Below are positions 55,202 through 64,000 of a DNA stretch of 64,000 nt, piece by piece; the first letter of the stretch is position 1, and the number at the start of each line of letters is the position of its first letter. Where the stretch lies: positions 6,918,694 to 6,982,693 of the forward strand of contig OX465119.1 of the NCBI GenBank assembly GCA_949987565.1, written 5' to 3'. This stretch comes from Luidia sarsii. Taxonomy: Eukaryota > Echinodermata > Asteroidea > Paxillosida > Luidiidae. The position numbers were made by a program, and so were the translations under genes. The notes beneath the pieces are model-generated. The model saw only the letters and a list, made by a program, of their open reading frames with translations, had not been told where the DNA came from and did not search any database.

Positions 55202-55700
55202 CTCGACACTTCAAAATTTGATGTTGTCCCAACATACAAGTATTAAAATCAAAACAAAATTTGGTTCAGAAGTGGCTATAATCGGCATGGTACAGTTCAG
55301 TCCGCTCCAAAGGTGTGTCGTGCTCCTTCATCCCTGATAGATGTCCTCTATCGAGATGGCCCGTTGGAGACTGGGTGAGGCTGAAGGATAGCTACTTCTT
55401 CAGGGTCTCGGTGTCATCCTTGTCTAGATCACAGATCATCATGGGCTTTGGTCTGAACTGTTGTCCGGTAGGACAGCTGGATGCCGAACGTAGAGCGCAG
55501 CAGCGTGATCCTCGTTGACTGGGTCTCTCTCCTCAGAGTACACAAGTAGATTGGCTAGCTACAATGCTCCTGGAATGGACCAAGTCCTGCGTACACTGTA
55601 CAGTGGTTTTCTCTCCTGCTGGCTCGTCTTCGCAATTCATGCCTGTAGGGGTCTGCTGATGCCATCACTGGTAGTCATATGGGCTACAAGCAGCTGGTGT
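55202..55700 (-). other. Untranslated region between pol stop and 3' LTR
   Basis: About 500 bp with no recognisable coding content on the element's strand. The expected polypurine tract just upstream of the 3' LTR (element orientation) is weak: TTTTGAAGTGTCGAG. Confidence 0.6.
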
Positions 55701-57653
55701 CTAGGAACGCTGAGCAAACGCTCCCGGTGGTGCTTGTGCCCATCCTTGGGCATGATACGGTGCCAAGGGATGTCCATACGGGTTTGGCCAAACAGGAGGG
55801 TAGTAGTTCAAAGGAATAGGTACCGTCTGTTGCCATCCCATCTGGGCGAATGGGGGCGAGGCACTAGCCTGCTGAAGAATGTTCACTCTCGGGTCCCTGT
55901 AGCTGACATCTGGTACTCCCAAGGTACTGTACTGGAACATCTGCGGTGGACGTCTCTGCCTAGTTGGTCGTTCACTGAAGGTGGGAGCTGGTTCAGGCGC
56001 AGATGTTTGGTTGTTTGTTCCCTGAACCCCTGGGCGTGAAATGTGACTATCATCTGCCGCCGGTGCTGATGGGTCAGTCATCAGAGAATCTGCGTTAGTG
56101 TCTGATGCTGTCCCAGCATCCTGCTGAACTTCGTTGTCTGTCTGTGGATGTTCTTCCTGAGCGGCGGTTGGGCCCATGTCAAAGGGTTCTGCCTCTGGAT
56201 CAAGTTCAGTGGACTTGGGTCTTTGGGATGGATTGGACATGAAGACCAGTGACTCCTCATCATCTGAGCTTACATCATTATTTTCTGCTTGATGGGGGCT
56301 TCTTCCCTGTCTGCTATGTGACCTGGGGCTGGATCTTCGCTGTCGCTGGGGCTGAGGAACATGGTGTTGAGGTTGGTCTGGCTGTAGGCTGTCACATGGG
56401 AGAAGGAGATTCCGGTGTAGGACACGCCGACGTCCACTGCCTCGTTCTGGCTTCACCTCGTACACTGGGGAATTGTCACCTTTTCTCAGAATGACAACAT
56501 ACACCTCCTCTTCCCAGTAAGACCGTAGTTTACTTGGGCCCTCGTGCCTGCCCACGTTCTTCACCAGCACACGATCTCCCTGGTGCAGTACTGAGCTGTG
56601 CACCTTCTGGTCATGATACCTCTTTCCACGTTCCGCTGACTTGGCTGCATGCTGGGACGCAATGGCATAAGCTTCCTCCATCTGTTCCTTCCACTCCTTG
56701 ACGAATCTGTTCTGGTCGGTTGTGGTGGGACCCGTCTCTGGTTGCAGTCCAAACATCAGATCAATGGGTAACCGGGGAGATCGCCCATATAACAGGAAGA
56801 AAGGTGAATACCCAGTGGCCTCGCTTCTGGTACAGTTGTACGCATGCACAACTTTGTTGACAGAGTCTTTCCAGTTGACCTTCTCGGCATCAGAGAGGGT
56901 TCTCAGCATACCAAGTAGTGTCCGGTTGAACCGTTCGCACTGTCCGTTTCCAGCTGGATGGTAGGGCGTGGTCCTGGACTTGGCAATACCCGAGTGGTGG
57001 TGCAGTCTGGCAAACAGTTGGTTTTCAAACTCTCTCCCTTGGTCGTGATGTAGACGATGAGGAAACCCAAACCTCAGTATAAAATCATTAAAGATTTTAT
57101 CTGCTGCAGTTTTTCCTGACTTGTCTCGGGTTGGGTAAGCCTTTGCAAAGCGGGTGAAGTGGTCAACCACCACTAGGATATATTCGTATCCGCCTTTGCA
57201 CTTCTCCAGGTGGACATAGTCAATTGAGACCAACTCAAATGGTGCAGTAGTAACTATGGTCCCAAGTGGTTCTCTGGTGTGGCGATTAGGTTTCCGCTGC
57301 TTGAGACATGAGCATACCCTTGTGCAATAGTGTTCAATGTCCCTTTGCATGTGGGGCCAGTAGAACCTGTCTCTCGCCAGACACACCACTCGGTCTGCTC
57401 CCAGGTGACCCATTTCTTTGTGTAGTTCCTGGTAGACTCTCTGCCGGAGCTGTGACGGGAGGATCAGCTGGGAACGACGGCCCTTCTGCCGATACAGCAC
57501 ACCATTCACCAAGTTCAAGTTGTTCCACTCATGCATAAGGGATGTGGTTGCTGGCAGTTCTCCTAATCTCTCATGCTTAGTAGGGCGATAATCCTTCGTC
57601 AGATACTGCAGCACCCTCGCAATGCTAGGGTCCTCCTGCTGGGCCCTCAGCAA
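55701..57653 (-). pseudogene. pol: Ty3/Gypsy integrase region of pol
   Basis: About 650 codons in the same frame as protease-RT. The zinc-binding H-H-C-C domain is at residues 78-114 ([12 protein letters not shown] ... CTRVCSC). The catalytic DDE triad is D145 (VSIDYVHLE), D204 (HHDQGREFE) and E240 ([10 protein letters not shown]), spaced 58 and 35. A long Pro/Gln/Ser-rich C-terminal tail follows, ending PPGAFAQRS. The start given is only where the frame opens; functionally it should follow RNase H, from which it is separated by a frame change near 57640. Integrase inserts the cDNA into nuclear DNA. Confidence 0.9.
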
Positions 57654-58263
57654 GTCGGATGGATGTTGTGAAACATGTGGTGTTCTGCACCATACCCACG
57701 TATGATGATGGTGTAGTTGAGACTGCTGAAGCCCAGGTGGTCCTACCTGTGTTCTGAAACATCACAGCCACGGCAGTTGTGTCCAGTTCTCCTGGAGACA
57801 CTTCTTCGGTGCACTCAGTGATATACTTCTCGATGCAGACAGGTATCCGGGAGAGGGCATCTGCGTCTGCATTATTCCTACCCGGTCGATATTTAATCGT
57901 GAAGTGGAAGTCGGCCAATTCCGCAACCCACCTCTGGCCGGTGGCGTTGAGCCGTGCAGAAGACAGAACGTAAGTCAGAGGATTATTGTCTGTATAAACC
58001 GTAAACGATGGGGCATAATACAGATAGTGTCTGAATTTCTCTGTCACCGCCCACTTCAATGCTAAGAACTCAAGCTTCCCCGAATGCAAATTGTAGTTCT
58101 TCTTTGCTGGGCTGAGGGTACGGGAACCATATGCGATGACCCGCATCTTCCCATCAAGTCTCTGGTAGAGTACAGCGCCAAGACCTTCATTCGATGCATC
58201 GGTGTGAACCACGAATGGCTGTTCATGGTCAGGGAAGGCCATCACCGGGGGAGCAACCAGCAC
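57625..58263 (-). pseudogene. pol: Ty3/Gypsy RNase H region of pol (out of frame)
   Basis: About 212 codons with HTDASNEGLGAVLYQ (first catalytic Asp), SGKLEFLALKWAV (Glu), VYTDNNPLTYVL (Asp) and RYRPGRNN-type KYRPGRNNADADALSR, the standard Ty3/Gypsy RNase H. It is offset by one frame from both the RT upstream and the integrase downstream. Two opposite single-base-type changes therefore bracket it, and the integrase is back in the original frame. Confidence 0.9.
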
Positions 58264-59561
58264 ATCAAGTAGCTTAGCTTCTCAAGAACATCTTGGTGGT
58301 GGTCTGTCCAATGGATGGTCTGCTTCGATGACTTCTGTCCCATCTTGTTCTTCGCTGGTGTCTTATGTTTGGACTTAGAGTGGGGTCGGTCGTCAGAGGG
58401 TTTTTCTGCTAGCAGATCATATAAGGGTTTTGCTCTCTTGGAGAAATCCTGGATGTAGCTACGGTAGTACCCGAGCAACCCAAGTAGTTTCTGCAGTTCA
58501 CCAACAGTGGTTGGCTTCTTCTCGCTGAGGGTTTTCACAGCTGCGACATCACCTGGTTCCATCCGATGTCCCTCTGCAGACACTAGCCTGCCTAAGTATC
58601 GGACCTCCTTCCTGAGGAGCTCACACTTGCTGGGTTTCAGCTTCACTCCATTTTCCTGGAGACGTCTCAACACTGTCCTCAGGTTCTGAAGGTGCTTCTG
58701 GAAGGTGTCACTGAAATTGAGTACATCATCGAGGTAGGTTATGGCAATGTCACCGTTGAGTCCTTCCAGGCAAGCCTCCATGAACCTCTGGAACGCTGCG
58801 GGTGCATTTGTGAGGCCAAAGGGAATCCTCACCCATTCATATAGTCCCCATGGCGTGACAAATGCGGTGAGGTGACGACTCTCCTCTTCCACAAACCCCT
58901 GGTGGTAGGCTTTCCCTTGGTCTAGGGTGGAAAGACAAGAATTCCCACCAAGGCCGTCGAGGACATCTTTGATACGGGGTATTGGCTGTCGGTCCGGCAC
59001 CGTCTTCCGGTTTAACTCCCTGTAATCCACGCAGAGTCGGAGGGTGCCATCCTTCTTTCGGACACATACAATGGGTGATGAGTAGGGTGAGTTGGATTTA
59101 GTGATCCACCCACGTGTGATTAGGTCAGATAGGTATGTCCTTACTTCTTGGTACAAGGGTCGGGGGACTGATGTATAGATCTTCTGGACAGGGGTCTCGT
59201 CGCTCAATTTGATGGTCATCCTCAGGCCTTCGGCATGCCCCATGTCTTCCCCATCTTTGGCAAATGCTGCCGACTCCTCTCTTAGTAGTGCCTCTACTGC
59301 TGTGCGCTGAGGTGGGGTCAGGTGGCTCAAGTCAACTGGGGGTATCCAGCTGTTTCCGGCAGGAACAGATGACTTCACCGTGTTGACCATGGTATTCTGC
59401 TGCGGAGCTGGAGTCCACTTGTCCAGGGAGGACGGACACATAGGAGTGACTGATCTGACCTGGTAGAGTTGACCCAAAGTAGTATGGCGCTTGAGGACGA
59501 TGGTGCGGCTAGTGGGGTTTGCAATCCGGATTGTGATTAGGCATGACTGCCCTCGGGTCAA
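58242..59561 (-). pseudogene. pol: Ty3/Gypsy reverse transcriptase region of pol
   Basis: About 439 codons. RT motifs in order: [38 protein letters not shown] (first catalytic Asp; most relatives read LDLxSGYHQ), [15 protein letters not shown], and [10 protein letters not shown] with the catalytic YLDD at residues 276-279 (about 58736-58725). Then [14 protein letters not shown] and [11 protein letters not shown] from the connection region. It shares its frame with the protease upstream, from which a TAG (59574-59576) separates it. The frame ends in a shifted stop near 58242. Confidence 0.92.
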
Positions 59562-59573
59562 AGTGACAACGGA

Positions 59574-60428
59574 CTACCTGACCCGTAAGTCCTCCGGCCA
59601 ATGAGATCTGACATCAGGCTCGAATAGGACTGTGATGGGATAATCGATTGGACCCGCATGGACACGGCAGCGAATGCCCACGTCACTCTTGGATGGGATG
59701 ACTACATCTTGTCTGCCGGAGACCACACTGCACAGATCATCTGAGTTGCTGGCCTGGACCAGCTGGACCAACTTGTTCACCTGATCGTGGTCTAGCCCCC
59801 GCACTGCTCCACCCAGGATGCTGTGGATCGATTCCCCTTCTGCTGAGCCTTTAACAATCTCTTCGATCACATTGTACCCTATGATGGGTTGCTGCAGGCT
59901 ACCTGGTGTGACTAGAGCTGGGAAGGTTACTTTCATGGGACGTGATTGGGGTGCCCGAAGTTCCAGTTCAATTTCAATCCAACCGTTGAATGGGATGGAT
60001 GTCCCATTTGCTGCTTGGAGGTCTAGCCCACTGCCACCGGTCAGGAGCTCAGAAACTGGACGAAGCTTTGTTTCTGGCATAAACTTCTCAACCCAGATGG
60101 AGCTCAGGATGGACACCTGTGCGCCGGTGTCCCAAAGAACGGTTGCAGGTACGTTGTTGAGAAGGCAGTTGACAGTACACCTCCGTCCCACAAGGCTGGT
60201 TATCTTTGTCTTCTGCTTCGGTGTGATGTGACAAATGAAGGCTTTAGATTGTCCGACCATTGTTGGGTGACAGGGTTTGGCTGGTTGGGACCTTGTTCCG
60301 CTGGTTACTCTTGTCCCGTGGAAGCAACCGTTCCCCGTTTCCCTGGCGGACATCCTTCTTGTTGCGGCAACCAATTGCAAAGTGGTCTGATGACCCACAC
60401 TTGAAGCAATGGTCGCAAGTGTCTCCAC
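59574..60428 (-). pseudogene. pol: Ty3/Gypsy protease region of pol
   Basis: Frame of about 284 codons overlapping the end of gag by 185 bp, in the +1 frame relative to gag, as expected for frameshift expression of pol. The retropepsin active site is LWDTGAQVSIL (Asp at residue 100, about 60131). It ends in LRVR followed by an in-frame TAG and then RT-linked sequence (TRGQSCLI). The first codon given (GTG) is where the frame opens, not a true start. Confidence 0.88.
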
Positions 60429-61635
60429 GTTCTTCCTGTTGACACCTGCGACAACCTCGCCGTCTCGCAGGCTGCCCTCTTCTCTGGGGTGATATCTGAA
60501 GAGATTCCTGCAGTGCTGTCACTTGGCTCTTCAGTGTTGACAGCTCGGCAATCCCGGCCTTCAGCTCGGCGATCTCGGTCAAGAGAAGCCCCTGTTTCGG
60601 AGTTGGTGTCTCTTTCGGGCTTTCCTGCACCTCGGTTATGGCTGCTGCTCTAGTGTGGTTCAACTTCAGTCGCCGTTCGGCCTCAATGCTGGAAAAGATG
60701 TTCATCTTTTCGAACAGGACTTCATCTGTGGTCTCAGAATCGTCCAGGTAGGGGCGGAGCTCGTTCTTGATGGACTCACTACGCAGGCCCGTTAGCAATG
60801 TGTGACGGAACATCTCACGGACCAGCTGTGGCTCGTAGCACAATTTGGACTCCACCTCTTGACTGGCAAAGAGCACCTTCTGTCGGATGTTGAAGGAGCG
60901 AAGGAGAAATGCCTGAGGTGTTTCCTTCGCCTCTTGCGTGAGCTGAGACAATTGTTTGAACAGCTCAGTGGCATCCCGTTCCTGATAATGGGAACGGATG
61001 ATCCGTCTCAGGCTTGGGAGAGTGATCTTGCTTCTTCCCTCTAGATAGCTGCGAAGCTCAGACCCTGGGACAATGGCACGGATGACGGCATGCACAATGT
61101 CCCTGTCTGAGTAGCCCTTCTCTCATCCCGTCTCAATCTGGCTTGCCAGGCTGGCAAAGGTAAGGCGGTCCTTTTGCCCAGGCTCACCAACCTGTCCGGA
61201 GATCTTGAACTCCCTTCGCACCAAACTCATTACGTCGGCATTGGCAACGGGCTTCTGGGGCAAGGATGGTGGCGTTTCCACTGGTGCGTTGGTCTCAGCT
61301 TTGGTCAGCTCCATCGTTGGTGGCTTAGACGTCAAGGCAGTCAGGGATGCTGGCGATGGGGCTGGTGCTGGCGACGATGCTGGTGGTGCAATTTCATCAA
61401 CAAACTTCTGCAACATCTGTATGATCGCCAGTCCCCCATCTTCTCGATCCTGGACGTCTTCGCTGTTGAGATGGCGAATGATTTTCCTGGCCAATCGGAC
61501 ATGACCATTCGTCTGCGTCGCCGCATCTCCCACATCTACTTCTAGTCGCTGACACACCTGAAGTAGCTGTTCGACGGAGAGGGTGCCAAGCCGAGTGGTC
61601 AGCTCGCCGATGGTCTCCAGCAGGGTTTCCATCAT
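60244..61635 (-). pseudogene. gag: Ty3/Gypsy gag with internal stop
   Basis: Starts ATGATG at 61635 and would give about 462 residues. The N-terminal part begins METLLETIGELTTRLGTLS. An in-frame TGA at 61123-61125 follows GSLASQIETG-like sequence, after which the same frame stays open to 60244. The C-terminal part includes a single CCHC zinc knuckle CFKCGSSDHFAIGC (about 60407-60366) followed by NKK. The stop could be a simple C-to-T decay of an Arg codon. Gag packages the element RNA into particles. Confidence 0.9.
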
Positions 61636-61919
61636 GTGATACCAAGCACTGATGGGTTGACGACGTCACTCGATCTGCAGTGTCTTGCTCGTGGACGCAA
61701 GGCAATCCCAGCGTGGCGATCCCTCTGCTCCTTCCAACACTGCAGCCTCAGTCGACTCGTTCCCGTCAGCTATTGGTGTCTCTTCTGGTTACTGCCTCGT
61801 CGTCATGCTGCAGCCAACCCAGAAGTACTCAGGATTCGTTCTGTTGCGGAATAGATGCATGTCGTCTGGTTCAACTGAGAGAGCAAACCAGACACATCTA
61901 TCCCTCTCGTGCCTCCAAA
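61636..61919 (-). other. Leader between 5' LTR and gag, with primer-binding site
   Basis: In element orientation the leader starts TT then TGGAGGCACGAGAGGGAT, a plausible 18-nt tRNA primer-binding site beginning TGG two bases from the LTR. The implied tRNA 3' end has U as discriminator, which would suit tRNA-Thr, but this is a guess. The rest is non-coding. Confidence 0.6.
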
Positions 61920-62293
61920 TGTTACACCCGCGCGGCTGTTGAATAGACAGCCAACCCGGGGCACATTAATATATGAGCCAGTTCTCTCAAGACTCTGTAA
62001 AGAGAATGAGGGTTGCAACACTTAGTTATACAGGCAAACTATACATGTGGTTTTATTGGTACTGTGTAGGCCATGGCTCAAGGAATAGTGAACCAGGGCC
62101 ACACACAGTGTACAGTGTACATCCTGTCCTGTTGGTGTGGCTCCTCATTTCCCATGCGGGTCATTCCATTTGTCCTATGGGTAAATCTGGTAAGTTATCC
62201 ATAATCTACTCTATACCACTGTAGGGACATTCCAACATAAAACAAAAGGAACAAAAGAAAATTAGGGGGGGGGCAATTTCCATCTCCCCTACA
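61920..62293 (-). repeat. LTR (5' LTR in element orientation), 374 bp
   Basis: Same ends as the other LTR. The flanking ATAA at 62294-62297 duplicates the ATAA just before 54814. Confidence 0.93.
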
Positions 62294-62505
62294 ATAAGTT
62301 TATTTGTTAGAAAACAACTGTAAGGGCTGGCGGAAGTTTATTAATCATTGCACACGTACCGAGTGCACACACATTCAATTCAAACATGTACATTATTTCT
62401 TCAAGTTTTGTTGTTCACTGTACTTGTTTATTAATGATTTATACACTAGACATGACTAACAACAAAACTTGCAGTTAAGGAAAATTTGATTAATTAATTA
62501 ATTAA

Positions 62506-62713
62506 AGGGGATATGCAGTGCTCAGTAACATTTTAGTCCAATGTGTATCATATGCTAGAATAAACTTATTTCTACCCAAAAAACATAGTAAAATTATTTT
62601 GTAACGGTTAGAAATTGTGTAAAAAAGTAAGAAAAGACGCGGGTTTTTGAAGCTGCGCGAGACCCAAATAAAAAAAAAGCCGTCGGATCCTTCTGTCCGG
62701 AGTCCGGGAATTG
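62506..62713. other. Sequence upstream of the P2X7-like exon
   Basis: Begins GGGGATATGCAGTGCTCAG at the edge of the split dispersed repeat; otherwise AT-rich with no recognised feature. Confidence 0.4.
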
Positions 62714-62726
62714 TGACGTATAAAAA
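62714..62726 (+). promoter_or_regulatory. CRE-like plus TATA box
   Basis: TGACGTA immediately followed by TATAAAA (62719-62725) on the + strand, about 75 bp upstream of the P2X7-like exon. An ATG at 62759 is in the exon's frame but meets a TAG at 62795. The promoter role is inferred from motif and position only. Confidence 0.35.
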
Positions 62727-62797
62727 CGGACCCATATGTTCAACGGCTGTTTGCTGCTATGCCAGCTTGCACCGCTACCGTACTTGTTATACTGTAG

Positions 62798-63042
62798 TTG
62801 CGTGAAAACAGCAGTTCAAATGTCGATGTTTTCAGTGACAATGAGGGGCCCAGTGACCAGTTGTCATGTTCCTCATACTCATTGGATGAGGATGAAAATT
62901 CTGGTGATCACGTCCAAGAAAGGCAAGAGATTCAACCTTTCCAATTCGAGCCAGAATTGACGGATCAGGAGATAGAGGATCGGGAACGTGAAGCCAGCAC
63001 TGCGGCTAGTCATGATAGTGATCGACAACAGGACACACATTG
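62798..63042 (+). CDS. Possible exon of a P2X7-like C-terminal-domain protein
   Basis: Open frame of about 81 codons: acidic and Ser-rich (SSNVDVFSDNEGPSDQ, SLDEDENSGDH), then EIQPFQFEPELTDQEIEDR and ending DTHW. An FEPE...TD motif followed by a Trp just before a Cys-rich segment is what I recall of the P2X7-type intracellular domain, found in many invertebrate proteins and some transposon-linked ones. A splice donor GTAATG begins at 63043 inside the Trp codon. A plausible acceptor TATACTGTAG ends at 62797. The next, Cys-rich exon is not visible before 64000. It could be a separate gene nested in the SMC6 intron, a gene downstream, or part of a DNA transposon starting near the GGGGATATGCAGTG at 62508. 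Confidence 0.45.
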
Positions 63043-63369
63043 GTAATGATAATTTCATCCCGTTTTATAATAATGCTTGTTTGTATTTGCCAGAAGGTGT
63101 TATGTAAGTCTACCTTTAGATAATCACCGATTTCGATTTCTCGTGGGGGTTTGAAGTCTCTTACTCTTCTTAGATTTAGAGCATACAGCGTCAGCTCGGT
63201 TTACACGGAGCCATTTTGTGTGCACAGTACATTACAATCCTGTACATACAGTACTGTAGGCCGATGCACACCTTGCTCGCACGGTCGATTGTATGCGTGG
63301 CACCGGAAAGTAGTACACGTCCGCCAGTGCAATATAGTCCCTATTTACGTGCATACTATGGATTAATCC
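63043..63369. other. Sequence downstream of the P2X7-like exon
   Basis: Intron-like if the exon is real. GTACATACAGTAC runs near 63240. No further exon recognised. Confidence 0.4.
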
Positions 63370-63545
63370 CCTCTTTTCTCACGTCTTCCCTGTCTCTTCC
63401 CCCTTTTATATCCCACCTCTCTCCCGTCCCGTTGATACTCCCCACTCCTTTGTTTGTTTTCCCTTGGATCTCCCCTCTGCTTCCCACTCCCGTTTTGTCT
63501 TTGTGAAACTGAAAGTGAAAGGTCCTGCCACTGTGCTATGCTAGG
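63370..63545 (+). repeat. Diverged Penelope-like 3' UTR fragment
   Basis: Pyrimidine-rich run (CTCTTTTCTCACGTC ... TCCCCTCTGC) followed by TTTTGTCTTTGTGAAAC and GAAAGGTCCTGCC, the same order as the PLE 3' ends at 7680-7860 and 44420-44670. Confidence 0.5.
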
Positions 63546-63557
63546 CCATGATGATCG

Positions 63558-63711
63558 TAGTCCGAGTAACTTGGGCCCAACAAGTCACTTTTTTTTAATA
63601 GAATTTTGAAATTTGGAGGGACGGGTGACTGTGACCTACAATCACCCGTCCCTCCAAATTTCAAAATTCGATAAAAAAGGGCGACTTGTCGGGCCAAGTT
63701 ACTCAGACTAG
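63558..63711. mobile_element. Hairpin MITE (about 154 bp) with 8-bp target duplication
   Basis: Arms of about 70 bp form a near-perfect inverted repeat: TAGTCCGAGTAACTTGGG ... inverted TAGTCTGAGTAACTTGG, with a ~13-bp loop at TGTGACCTACAA. Flanked by GATGATCG at 63550-63557 and 63712-63719, the 8-bp size typical of hAT elements. Confidence 0.8.
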
Positions 63712-63723
63712 GATGATCGTAAC

Positions 63724-63950
63724 GTACATAATTATGTACATGGACATGTACATGTACATGTACATGTACAAACCCATGTACATAGGGCTGGGGTACATGT
63801 GTACGTAGTATAGTATGGTATACATCATTACATGTAATTATATGTGCAGTGTACATGTACATGTACATGTACATAATGGATATATTATATTTACTTGTAC
63901 ATACATGTACATGTACACCCACACGTACACATGTACATGCACACTGTCCA
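63724..63950. repeat. GTACAT microsatellite-like region
   Basis: Runs of (ACATGT)n / GTACATGTAC at 63733-63790, 63850-63880 and 63898-63940. The same motif recurs at 7025-7095, 22738-22820, 23830-23912, 28535-28665 and 31655-31720, as well as in every unit of the 79-bp minisatellite. Confidence 0.85.
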
Positions 63951-64000
63951 GTACATAATTTATTTTAGGCCTAATCCTGCTTTACTAAGTTTTTACGTGT

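Larger units (their letters stand above)
54814..62293 (-). mobile_element. Full-length Ty3/Gypsy LTR retrotransposon (7.48 kb)
   Basis: Two LTRs (54814-55201 and 61920-62293) start TGTTACACCCG and end CTCCCCTACA. They differ by about four substitutions, a ~12-bp indel and a G-run length difference. The flanking 4-bp duplication is ATAA. The minus strand encodes gag with a CCHC knuckle, then protease, reverse transcriptase, RNase H and integrase, the Ty3/Gypsy order. Lesions: one in-frame stop in gag (61123-61125), one in pol between protease and RT (59574-59576), and two frame changes bracketing RNase H (near 58250 and 57640). It is structurally complete and young, but this copy is probably unable to make its proteins unaided. 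No envelope gene is seen. Confidence 0.95.
54110..62505. repeat. Second copy of the 31.3-kb dispersed repeat, split by the LTR element
   Basis: 54110-54290 and 54570-54811 match 31290-31470 and 31487-31600 plus 32066-32200. After the LTR element the match resumes at 62294 and runs to the TTAATTAATTAA near 62500. A ~280-bp segment (54290-54570) not in the other copy includes a GTACAGGTACATG run. This copy is effectively the empty-site control for the LTR insertion. Confidence 0.7.

Noticed and set aside
55515..56039. Plus-strand open frames over the Gypsy element (also 59818-60231 and 61174-61545)
   Set aside because: Antisense shadows of the minus-strand gag and pol.

Overview
This is a eukaryotic, almost certainly metazoan, genomic window: spliced exons with canonical GT/AG borders, very large introns, dense nested transposable elements and several minisatellites. 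The abundance of GTACATGTAC-type repeats, the mix of hAT-like, Penelope-like, L2/CR1-like and Ty3/Gypsy elements, and the protein similarity of the host gene point to a marine invertebrate, perhaps a deuterostome such as an echinoderm. The species assignment is an inference and is weak.

The one recognisable host gene is SMC6 on the + strand. Six exons (3604-3705, 3803-3940, 34840-34920, 35473-35619, 51841-51929, 53624-53788) join in frame into about 241 codons of the first coiled-coil arm of SMC6. The ATPase-head exons must lie upstream of the window and the hinge and second arm downstream. Two introns are inflated to about 31 kb and 16 kb, and nearly everything else in the window is repeat DNA inside SMC6 introns.

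Layout. 1-3603: intron with minor repeats. 3604-3940: exons. 4.3-6.1 kb: a degenerate ~75-bp repeat and a 29-bp minisatellite. 6.2-7.96 kb: Penelope-like (PLE) 3' end split by a hAT-like element. 8.9-11.1 kb: another hAT-like element. 11.65-21.66 kb: a ~79-bp minisatellite of about 95 units carrying two near-identical 1217-bp hAT-like insertions. 22.6-24.6 and 27.1-29.0 kb: two more hAT-like elements. 29.1-31.3 kb: an L2/CR1-type LINE (minus) broken by a hairpin. 31.3-32.5 kb: a dispersed repeat. 34.8-35.6 kb: exons. 36.3-38.2 and 50.7-51.5 kb: one 30-bp minisatellite split by a ~12.5-kb inverted-repeat-ended block (38191-50680). That block contains a decayed PLE, a second inverted PLE fragment, a candidate solo LTR with a TTAA-flanked MITE, and a hAT-like element. 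51.8-53.8 kb: two exons with a 1.3-kb inverted-repeat element and a 178-nt pyrimidine tract between them. 54.8-62.3 kb: a full-length Ty3/Gypsy LTR retrotransposon on the minus strand. 62.5-64 kb: a possible exon of a P2X7-like-domain protein, a hairpin MITE and GTACAT repeats.

The most interesting structure is a series of non-autonomous hAT-like elements with similar terminal bases (roughly TARKGYTG), mostly exact 8-bp target duplications, and a different palindromic subterminal motif in each (ACCGGT, GTCGAC, GTCGCGAC and so on). They look like related elements that have diversified their terminal binding-site code. Nothing here suggests a prokaryotic system, and most open frames in the minisatellites are artefacts of repeat length.
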